A DNA stretch of 64,000 nt from CAYWWY01 sp964462525 (GTDB taxonomy: Bacteria; Thermotogota; Thermotogae; MWEM01), in assembly GCA_964462525.1 (NCBI GenBank), contig CAYWWY010000002.1, positions 186,001-250,000 on the forward strand, in the 5' to 3' direction. The position numbers and the translations under genes are program-made. Positions 8,072 through 16,500 of this stretch are shown here, in pieces (the first letter of the stretch is position 1; each line of letters begins with the position of its first letter). The notes below the pieces were generated by a model. The model saw nothing but the letters and a program-made list of their open reading frames with translations. It was not told the DNA's origin and searched no databases.

Positions 8072-8767
8072 ATGCCGAAACGATCCAAACGATACGAAGC
8101 AGGCAAAGAAAAGATTGATCGATTAAGAACTTATAGCATCCAAGATGCCGTTAAGCTTGTCAAAGAAATTGCAACTGCCAAATTTGACGAAACGGTAGAA
8201 CTCCATATCAGCACGTCCATCGATCCTCGAAAAGCGGAACAACAGATTCGAAATACCATCTCTCTGCCTCATGGCACAGGAAAGGTCATTCGGGTCCTTG
8301 TTTTTGCGAAAGGGGATGCTGCTGAAAAGGCGAAAGAAGCCGGTGCGGACTATGTCGGCGCCGAAGACTATGCCGAAAAGATCATGAATGAAGGATGGAC
8401 AGATTTTGATGTTGCTATTGCCACGCCCGATATGATGAGAATTATCGGAAGGTTGGGAAAAGTGTTGGGACCGCGCGGTCTCATGCCTTCTCCCAAATCC
8501 GGAACCGTAACCGATGATGTGGAAGAAGCGGTAAAAGCATTTAAACTTGGCCGAGTTGAGGCAAGAAACGATAAAACCGGCAATATCCATATTCCGATTG
8601 GAAAAAAATCCTTTAAAGATGAAGCACTGCAGGAAAACCTTGAGAATGCTTTGCGGCAAATCATGGGATTAAAACCGCCTGCCTTGAAAGGAAGGCTTTT
8701 CAAAAAAGTCGCTATTGCCCCAACCATGGGCACAGGGATTAAACTGGATTCTTCGTTTTTGGAATAA
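8072..8767 (+). CDS. rplA: 50S ribosomal protein L1
   Basis: A 231-residue protein that binds the L1 stalk of 23S rRNA and in many bacteria also represses its own operon. The signatures include the N-terminal MPKRSKRY, ISTSIDPRKAEQQIR, and the central GKVLGPRGLMPSPKSGTV. Full length with the ATG after GAGGGGG. It follows rplK and is followed by the L10 leader. Confidence 0.97.
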   Translation: MPKRSKRYEAGKEKIDRLRTYSIQDAVKLVKEIATAKFDETVELHISTSIDPRKAEQQIRNTISLPHGTGKVIRVLVFAKGDAAEKAKEAGADYVGAEDYAEKIMNEGWTDFDVAIATPDMMRIIGRLGKVLGPRGLMPSPKSGTVTDDVEEAVKAFKLGRVEARNDKTGNIHIPIGKKSFKDEALQENLENALRQIMGLKPPALKGRLFKKVAIAPTMGTGIKLDSSFLE

Positions 8768-8783
8768 AGAAATCAAGTGGGTA

Positions 8784-8933
8784 CACCAAAGACAGTAGGT
8801 CATAAAATCCTACCGAGGTGGAGTCCACCTCCATACCGATGTGTGGAAGGTAGACTTTTCGAGGAGTTCGATTGCGAACGTGCACGCAACCGTCTCTCTT
8901 CGCCTCGGCCTTGGAAGAAGGCCGTTTCTTTTT
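8784..8933 (+). ncRNA. L10(L12)4 leader RNA
   Basis: The rplA-rplJ gap contains a sequence resembling the ribosomal-protein L10 leader (AAAGACAGTAGGTC ... ATCCTACCGAGG), which binds the L10-L12 complex for autogenous control. It also has the GGTGGAGTCCACC hairpin and ends in an intrinsic terminator just before the rplJ ribosome site. Assigned by recognised motifs, position and architecture. Confidence 0.85.
8906..8933 (+). terminator. Attenuator terminator of the L10 leader
   Basis: CGGCCTT (8906-8912) pairs with AAGGCCG (8918-8924) around a GGAAG loop and is followed by TTTCTTTTT. It lies 16 bases before rplJ, consistent with transcription attenuation controlled by L10. Confidence 0.8.
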
Positions 8934-8949
8934 GGAGGGAGGTGAAAGG

Positions 8950-9483
8950 ATGCTTACAAAAGCAAAAAAGGAACAGATTGTACACGAATTGACCGATAAT
9001 TTGCAGAAGAGTCCGATCCTTGTCGTTGTAGACTATCGCGGTTTGAGTGTCACGTTGATCAGTGAGCTCCGAAAGGCAATCCGTCAGGACGGGGGCGTTC
9101 TGCAGGTATGCAAAAATACCCTGGCCAAACGAGCAATCCAAAATATAGATATTCAAGACGCGGCGCTAATTGACCATTTGGATGGAACAAATGCCTTTTT
9201 CTTCGTAAAAGAAGGCGGAGATCCCATTGCCGCACTAAAGCAACTGGTCAAATTCGGGAAAGAGAAAAAAATCCCAGAAATCAAGTTCGGGTACTTCGAA
9301 GGAAAGGTTTATAATGCAGAAGGAATGATCGAAATATCCAAACTACCATCCCGGGATCAGTTGCTGGCTATGGTGTTGAATACAATGCAGGCACCAATTA
9401 CGGGTCTTGTAGTCGCAATGTCTGGGATTATCCGAAATCTTGCGTACGCAATCAAAGCCATTCAAGAAAAAAAAGAATCCTAA
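8950..9483 (+). CDS. rplJ: 50S ribosomal protein L10
   Basis: A 177-residue protein that anchors L7/L12 dimers on the ribosomal stalk. The N-terminal rRNA-binding domain shows VVVDYRGLSVTLISELRKAIR and VCKNTLAKRA; the C-terminal helix carries L12-binding sites. The ATG at 8950 follows GGAGGGAGGTG, directly after the attenuator. Earlier in-frame codons lie inside the leader RNA and are not used. Confidence 0.96.
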   Translation: MLTKAKKEQIVHELTDNLQKSPILVVVDYRGLSVTLISELRKAIRQDGGVLQVCKNTLAKRAIQNIDIQDAALIDHLDGTNAFFFVKEGGDPIAALKQLVKFGKEKKIPEIKFGYFEGKVYNAEGMIEISKLPSRDQLLAMVLNTMQAPITGLVVAMSGIIRNLAYAIKAIQEKKES

Positions 9484-9509
9484 AAAACAATTATGGAGGT
9501 GGATGAAAT

Positions 9510-9893
9510 ATGTCCAAAGAAGAGTTCATTCAAGCAATTGAGACAATGACAGTAGCAGAGTTGGCTGATTTAGTAAAGGCTTTAGAAGAGCGGTTTGGAG
9601 TTACCGCCGCGGCGCCTGTTGCTGTAGCAAGCGCAGCAGGAGCAGCCGCAGCCGGAGAACCCGAAGAAGAGAAGACGGATTTTGATCTGTTCTTGAAGAG
9701 TTTTGGCGCAAATAAGGTGGCAGTAATCAAGGTTGTACGAGAGTTGACGGGTTTGAATCTGAAAGACGCAAAGGATGCTGTGGAAAAAGCTGGTTCAGCC
9801 GATGCAATCATTAAACAAGCCATGAAAAAGGAAGAAGCCGAAGAAGCCAAGAAGAAACTGGTAGAGGCCGGAGCGGAAGTCGAACTCAAATAA
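9510..9893 (+). CDS. rplL: 50S ribosomal protein L7/L12
   Basis: A 127-residue acidic stalk protein that recruits translation factors. It has an N-terminal dimerisation helix (FIQAIETMTVAELADLVKALEERFGV), an Ala-rich hinge (about residues 30-55), and the globular C-terminal domain with KVAVIKVVRELTGLNLKDAK. The ATG is preceded by ATGGAGGTGG. It follows rplJ by 26 bases. Confidence 0.97.
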   Translation: MSKEEFIQAIETMTVAELADLVKALEERFGVTAAAPVAVASAAGAAAAGEPEEEKTDFDLFLKSFGANKVAVIKVVRELTGLNLKDAKDAVEKAGSADAIIKQAMKKEEAEEAKKKLVEAGAEVELK

Positions 9894-9924
9894 GATCAAA
9901 AAGAAAGAACATTTGTTGATCAGG

Positions 9925-9967
9925 CCACGCGACAATGATTTGTCGCGTGGATCTGGTATGTTTTTTT
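9925..9967 (+). terminator. Strong hairpin between rplL and rpoB (attenuator or processing site)
   Basis: A perfect 11-bp stem, CCACGCGACAA (9925-9935) with TTGTCGCGTGG (9940-9950), has a four-base loop. The T-run (9961-9967) begins ten bases after the stem, so it is not a textbook terminator. Partial termination or RNase cleavage between rplL and rpoB is known in other bacteria and is the likely role. Confidence 0.65.
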
Positions 9968-10006
9968 GTTAGCTGGTGATCTGTATCCTCTCAAGGGGGT
10001 AATGGT

Positions 10007-13000
10007 ATGAAGAAAGCGAATTTCGGTCGAAGAGAACGACAAGTGTACGGAAAAATCGAAGAAACCGTTGCTGTTGAGAACCTGAACGATATCCAAACCG
10101 TCTCATATGCACGATTTCTGGACGAAGGGGTTTTCCACGTATTAAAAAAGTTTTCCCCCATTCGATCTCAGCCACATCGAGGAGATCTCCGAAAGGATGA
10201 AAAGGGCTTTGTTCTGGAGTTTTCCGGTACCCGACTAGGCCAACCAAAAGAATGGGAAGATCACTGCAAAGCCAAAGGAACCACCTATAGCATACCGATT
10301 TACGTAACCATTCGTGTTTCGGATTTGCGAACCGGAGAGATGAGGGAAGAGGAAACCTTTTTTGGTAGCATCCCTTATATGACGGATCGAGGTTCTTTTG
10401 TAATTAATGGAGTCGAGCGGGTGGTCGTAAACCAATTGGTTCGTTCACCCGGTGTGTACTTTGTGGATGAACCAAGAACCCCTGCCAATAGCCCAATCTA
10501 TGTCGCCCATTTTCTTCCCCAACGGGGCGCTTGGCTAGAGATCATGCTGAACACCAACAAGGGAATTCTGCAAGCGCGGATTGATCGAAGAAGAAAGGTC
10601 AATTTGCTCCTGTTTTTTAAGGCAGTTGGTTTTGACAATAATATGGAGCTATTTGCTCATTTCCCTTATGTGCTGGACGAGTTTGAACAAAAAGACCTGG
10701 AAGAACATACTCATAGTTTCATCCTGGAAGACATACGGACTGGCGGAGGCGAGCTAATTGCTTCCAAAGGTTCTCTTCTGGACAAAGAAACCATACTTAA
10801 AATTGTGGAAGCGGAAATCTCACAAATTACAATCTTGGATCCCTATCTACAAAGAACATATGAAAACCTAGACGATGACCTGAAGGAAGCCGATGAAGAC
10901 ACGGCGGTTATGGAGTTGTTCCGTAAGCTCAAACCAGGTGAGATCCCTCGGGTGAATACTGCGAAAAATTACCTGTACAATCTCTATTTCAGCGCGGAAA
11001 AGTATGATTTTTCTGAGGTTGGGCGGTATAAAATGAACCGTCGATTGAACAAAACCTATCAGAAATACTTATCCAACATGAATGAATCGGAACCCCGCCT
11101 TTATGAAGAAATATCTTCGGTTATTCGTGAGATGGACATTCTTTTGGCCACCATGCATTTGATCGATTTGGAAAAAGACCCCACTCTATTGGATACCAAA
11201 GACCATTTGGGGAACAAACGGGTTCGAACTGTGGGAGAACTTTTGGAATCCGAGTTTGAACGAGGGTTTTCAAAAATCCAGAGACAAATCCAAGAACGAC
11301 TTACCCTGTACAACTCTTTGGATAAGGTATCTATGCAGAGTTTGATCAACGTGCGTCCGATTATTGTCTCGATGAACCAATTCTTTGCGAGCAGTCAACT
11401 TTCTCAGTTTATGGAACAGGTAAACCCGTTGGCTGAGCTCACCCATAAACGAAGACTTTCTGCGATCGGGCCGGGTGGATTGAAACGGGAACGGGCAAAA
11501 ATCGAGGTCAGAGATGTCCACGATTCTCATTATGGCCGAATGTGTCCGATTGAAACGCCAGAAGGCGCGAATATTGGGCTTATCACATCCCTTTCTTCCT
11601 TTGCCAAAATTGATAAGTTCGGGTTTCTGATCACCCCATACCGAAAGGTCGCGAATGGAAGGGTTACTGATGAAATTATCTATTTAACCGCCGACGAAGA
11701 AGAACACTACAATATTGCCCAAGCGAACACCCCGCTCTCCAAAAATGGAGAAATCGCCGTAGATTTTCCTACTGTCCGGTTTCATAGCGAAATTAAGTAT
11801 ATCGAAAAGAATCAAGTCGACTTTATCGATGTTTCCCCCAAGCAAACCATCGCGATTTCAACAGCTTTGATCCCGTTTTTGGAGCATGATGACTCCAACC
11901 GAGCCATGATGGGATCCAATATGCAACGGCAAGCCGTTCCGCTTGTTCACCCGGAAGCGCCCAAAGTAGGCACGGGAATTGAGTGGATTGCCGGACGAGA
12001 TTCGGGCTTTGTTGTCTTGGCCAAATATCCCGGCCAGGTCGTGAAAATGGATGCCAGCGCTATCCGGATCCATAGAAGGGATGAAGAAGGAAAGCTGATG
12101 TTCGATGGGAAAAACCCAATTGTCGATGCCTATCAGCTGAAAAAATTCGTTCGTTCCAATCAGGATACGATGATCAACCAGCGTCCGATCGTGAATATTG
12201 GAGAGTACGTGAATGTCGGAGACCCGATCGCTGATGGACCCGCTACGGATATGGGAGAACTCGCGCTCGGGCAGAATGTTATGGTCGCGTTCATGCCGTG
12301 GGAAGGGTACAATTTTGAAGACGCCATGCTGATGAGTGAAGAGCTTCTGGAACAGGACACATTCACCTCTGTCCATATCGAAATGTACGAGGTCAACGCG
12401 CGAGAAACTCGTTTGGGTCCCGAAGAGATCACACCAGATATACCGAACGTTGGTCGAGATCGTCTGAAAAACCTTGATGAGCAAGGCATCATTCGAATTG
12501 GCGCTTTTGTGACTTCTGAAGATATTTTGGTCGGAAAAGTAACCCCCAAAGGCGAAGCGGAAATCTCTCCAGAAGAAAAGATCATCCGTTCTGTATTTGG
12601 AGACCGGGGAAGGGACATACGCGATACTTCTCTGAAACTGCCGCATGGAGTGAATGGCCGAGTGATTGATGTCCAAATTTTCCAAAAAGATGATGTTTCC
12701 GAGCTGGGTCCAGGGGTCAATACGATGGTGCGGGTATATGTAGCCTGTAGAAAACCGTTGGATATCGGAGACAAGTTTGCGGGTCGGCATGGAAATAAAG
12801 GGGTGGTGTCCAAAATTCTCCCCAAACAGGATATGCCGTTTATGCCAGATGGCAAACCGATCAATATCATTTTGAATCCATTGGGTGTGCCTTCGAGAAT
12901 GAATATTGGACAAATTTTGGAAACGCATCTCGGATGGCTCGCTGATTTGAATGGTTGGTTTGTTGCAACACCCGTATTCGATGGGGCGAAAGAAGATGAG

Positions 13001-13510
13001 GTCCTGAGCGCTTTGTATAAACGGAGAAGCGAACTGGGGATCACAGAAGGAGATCATCCCAAAACCATGTCCGGGAAAGTATTCCTGCGAGATGGTCGTA
13101 CAGGAGAACCTTTTGCCAATCCGGTTGTTGTCGGTATTATGTATATTATGAAACTGGTCCATATCGCTCAAGACAAAATACACGCGCGCAGTGTTGGACC
13201 ATACTCTTTGATTCATCAGCAACCTTTGGGAGGAAAAGCGCAGTTCGGTGGGCAACGGTTTGGAGAAATGGAAGTATGGGCTTTAGAAGCCTATGGCGCA
13301 ACCAATACTCTGAACGAAATGCTGACAATCAAATCAGACGATGTCTTTGGAAGAAATGAAGTATACATGGCCATTTCAAAAAACAAGAACGTTCCGGAAG
13401 CTGGAATTCCGGAAAGCTTCAAAGTTTTGGTGAAAGAATTGAGGGGAGTAGCCCTTGATGTAAAAGTATATGACGAACATGGGAATGAAATCCTCTTGGA
13501 TAAAGAGTGA
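10007..13510 (+). CDS. rpoB: DNA-directed RNA polymerase subunit beta
   Basis: The 1,167-residue catalytic beta subunit. Conserved elements include the rifampicin-region stretch SSQLSQFMEQVNPLAELTHKRRLSAIGPGGL, the DVHDSHYGRMCPIETPEGANIGLI motif, GRHGNKGVVSKI and the C-terminal GGQRFGEMEVWALEAYGA. Length is at the short end for bacteria, so no large lineage-specific insertions are apparent. The ATG follows AAGGGGG. The rifampicin-pocket positions look unaltered (DQ-type Phe-Met-Glu-Gln replaces the usual FMDQ: here FMEQVNP), a conservative change worth noting. Confidence 0.97.
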   Translation: MKKANFGRRERQVYGKIEETVAVENLNDIQTVSYARFLDEGVFHVLKKFSPIRSQPHRGDLRKDEKGFVLEFSGTRLGQPKEWEDHCKAKGTTYSIPIYVTIRVSDLRTGEMREEETFFGSIPYMTDRGSFVINGVERVVVNQLVRSPGVYFVDEPRTPANSPIYVAHFLPQRGAWLEIMLNTNKGILQARIDRRRKVNLLLFFKAVGFDNNMELFAHFPYVLDEFEQKDLEEHTHSFILEDIRTGGGELIASKGSLLDKETILKIVEAEISQITILDPYLQRTYENLDDDLKEADEDTAVMELFRKLKPGEIPRVNTAKNYLYNLYFSAEKYDFSEVGRYKMNRRLNKTYQKYLSNMNESEPRLYEEISSVIREMDILLATMHLIDLEKDPTLLDTKDHLGNKRVRTVGELLESEFERGFSKIQRQIQERLTLYNSLDKVSMQSLINVRPIIVSMNQFFASSQLSQFMEQVNPLAELTHKRRLSAIGPGGLKRERAKIEVRDVHDSHYGRMCPIETPEGANIGLITSLSSFAKIDKFGFLITPYRKVANGRVTDEIIYLTADEEEHYNIAQANTPLSKNGEIAVDFPTVRFHSEIKYIEKNQVDFIDVSPKQTIAISTALIPFLEHDDSNRAMMGSNMQRQAVPLVHPEAPKVGTGIEWIAGRDSGFVVLAKYPGQVVKMDASAIRIHRRDEEGKLMFDGKNPIVDAYQLKKFVRSNQDTMINQRPIVNIGEYVNVGDPIADGPATDMGELALGQNVMVAFMPWEGYNFEDAMLMSEELLEQDTFTSVHIEMYEVNARETRLGPEEITPDIPNVGRDRLKNLDEQGIIRIGAFVTSEDILVGKVTPKGEAEISPEEKIIRSVFGDRGRDIRDTSLKLPHGVNGRVIDVQIFQKDDVSELGPGVNTMVRVYVACRKPLDIGDKFAGRHGNKGVVSKILPKQDMPFMPDGKPINIILNPLGVPSRMNIGQILETHLGWLADLNGWFVATPVFDGAKEDEVLSALYKRRSELGITEGDHPKTMSGKVFLRDGRTGEPFANPVVVGIMYIMKLVHIAQDKIHARSVGPYSLIHQQPLGGKAQFGGQRFGEMEVWALEAYGATNTLNEMLTIKSDDVFGRNEVYMAISKNKNVPEAGIPESFKVLVKELRGVALDVKVYDEHGNEILLDKE

Positions 13511-13522
13511 TGGGGGTGCGCG

Positions 13523-16500
13523 ATGAGAAAGATTGACCATGTCAAAATAACGATGGCTTCTCCAGATACGATCATGGGTTGGACCAATGGAGAGGTAAAA
13601 AAACCGGAAACCATCAATTATCGAACCTTCAAACCCGAACGAGACGGGTTGTTTTGCGAAAAGATCTTTGGGCCTACCAAAGACTATGAATGCTCGTGTG
13701 GAAAGTATAAGGGAAAGAAATACGAAGGAACTGTTTGTGAGCGATGCGGCGTTCGGATTGAACCAAAGTCTTCTCGAAGGTTTAATATGGGTCATATCGA
13801 TCTTGCGGCTCCGGTTGTTCATCTTTGGTACTTGAAAAGCACCCCAAGCATTCTTGCCAATCTACTCAGCATGGCCAGCAAAGATTTGGAGAATATTATC
13901 TATTTTGGTTCTTTGCGAATTATTGAAAAGATGTTTATGGTGGTCAACAAAAAGAATACCCCCTTCGATAGCGGCGATACCCTGTATGAAACCGAGTTCT
14001 CCATCTACAATGAGTTTTGGGATTTTGAAGCAGAACCGGCAGTGATCGTGAAAAATCCGATGGGACCCGTCCGAGCGGAAGTCGGGGGGGAAGTGTCAAT
14101 CATAGAGGAAGAGACGCATACGGGCAAACTCATCAATTGGGTTCACATCACCGATAAAGTCAGCAAAGGCCATACTTTGCACAAAGACACCACGCTAAAC
14201 GTACGGGCCGGAGAACGGGTGGAAGAAGGACAAGAATTGGCCAGCGAGCAGACTCATCCCGCCCTTTACGCGCCGATTGATGGAACGGTTGATGTAGATG
14301 AAGGGCTAGGAACGGTATCCGTTGAACCGATCATTACGAGCGGAGATCAGCCGGTTACATTCAGCATACCCTATGGAGCCAAAGTGTTGGTGAAAGACGA
14401 ATCAAAAGTGAAAAAAGGAGATCCCCTCACCGAGATGGTCACCTATGACCCCATTCGGTCTAAATTTTCGGGCCAAGTGGTCTTCGGAAAGGGGTTAACG
14501 GTTGCTTCAGGACCGGATGGCCGACTCGTCACCGCTTCGAACGGACAGATTCTGATCGAAAACATTATTGAAGAAAAGAAATACCCCATCATTGAAGGGT
14601 CCATCCTCTATGTCAACGAAGGCGAAATCGTAGAAAAGGATGCCCATATCGCCGATCGGTTTGTCTATGAGGAAGAAATCTTATCCCTAACGGAGTATAA
14701 AACCCTCGAAAACTACTATCCCGGCATGTTTAATGTCGAAGCGGAGATTGAAAACGATCGCCCGATTCTGGTGATTACCGAGATTGATGAAGCGGTATCC
14801 CAAGAAATCGGCAAAAAAGTCGGGGACATATTGACCGACAATGAGTACGAGGCCTATCATACTGTGTATCCTGGCAAGATTGAAGCCCAGACCGGCGCTG
14901 AAGCGGTTAAGATCCTTTTGGAAAAACTAGATTTGGAGAAAATCCGAGTCGAAATCGAAGATGAACTTCGACTGATTCCTCGATCCAATGCACGTGTCCT
15001 TAAATTGAGAAAACGGTTGCAGATCGTCAAGGATCTTCTGACCTCTGATAACGATCCAACGTGGATGATCTTGAATTCTGTTCCTGTAATCCCTCCCGAA
15101 CTTCGACCGATGATCCAGATCGAAGGGGGCCGGTTTGCGACAACCGATTTGAATGATCTATACCGAAGAGTCATCAATCGAAACAATCGTTTATCCAAAT
15201 TAATGAACTTGAACGCGCCGGATGTAATCGTTCGCAATGAGAAGCGGATGCTGCAACAGGCGGTCGACGCGCTCATTTATAATGGTCGGATGTCCAAACC
15301 GATTACAGACCGGGGCGGACGCCCCCTAAAATCCTTAACAGACCTTCTGAAAGGAAAGAAAGGACGGTTTCGGAGGAATCTGTTGGGAAAACGGGTGGAC
15401 TATTCGGGGCGTGCCGTCATAGTAGTCGGTCCTGAACTGAGAATCCATGAATGCGGAATCCCGAAAAAGATGGCGCTTGAACTCTTCAAACCCTTTGTGT
15501 TGGCCAAACTCTTGGGAGATGAAACCACTTCCAAAACAGCACGAAAACTGAAAAAAGCCATCATCGAAAAGGAAATGCCCCAGGCGTGGGAAGTGCTGGA
15601 AGATGTGATCAAAGAACACCCGATCATGCTGAACCGAGCACCTACTCTTCATCGGATCTCTATCCAATCCTTCATGCCCCGTTTGGTAGAAGGAAACGCC
15701 ATTCGTCTTCATCCGTTGGTGTGTCCGCCATTCAACGCAGACTTCGACGGAGACCAAATGGCAGTGCATGTTCCTTTGTCCGCAAAAGCCCAAGCAGAGG
15801 TCAAACTGTTGATGCTCTCCCGGTACAACATCATCTCACCGGCAGATGGACAACCGTTATCAAGACCGGACAAGGAAATCATCGTCGGGATTTACTATCT
15901 AACGCTGGCCCAAAAAGGCTTTGATCAAACCCCCGAAGAAGAGATCCCCTACCGGTTCAGCTCCTTGGAAGAAGGATTGCTGGCGATGGAGTTCTCCAAG
16001 ATCAATCAGTCTGAAAAACCACTGGACCTCCATACACCCGTCCTCATGGATATCGAAGGCGGCCGAGGAGGAACACCATGGAGAATAAAGACCACTTTAG
16101 GCCGCGCGATTTGGAACGAAATCATCCCCACCGATTTTCAAGACTATCAGAAAACCTTTGGAAAAAAACAGATCAAAGAACTAATCTATGAGACCTTCAA
16201 AAAATTCGGGATCGACCGCACGGCTGACTTGTTAGACGACATTAAAGACCTTGGATTCCATTACGCAACCCAAGCAGGGCTAACCATTTCGGTTGTGGAT
16301 GTCGTGATCTCTCCCAAGAAGAAAGACTTCATTCGTCAAGCGGAGAAAAAGATCAAAGAGATTGAAGCCTACTACAAAAAAGGATTTTTGACTTCTTTGG
16401 AACGGAAGAGAGAGGTCATCAAGATCTGGGATAAGACGACAGAATCGATTCAAAAGGAAACCTACGACTATCTAGGCAAGGACCTGTTCAACCCCTTGTA

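Noticed and set aside
8123..8659. Minus-strand frame of 178 codons opposite rplA
   Set aside because: Shadow of rplA, no start signals, no recognisable domain.
12160..13044. Second minus-strand frame of 294 codons opposite rpoB
   Set aside because: Antisense to conserved rpoB codons, with shadow-like Ser/Pro composition and no family motif.
11858..13255. Long minus-strand frame of 465 codons within rpoB
   Set aside because: It lies wholly opposite a strongly conserved rpoB region, has no ribosome site and its sequence looks like an antisense shadow (rich in His, Ile, Arg, Ser).
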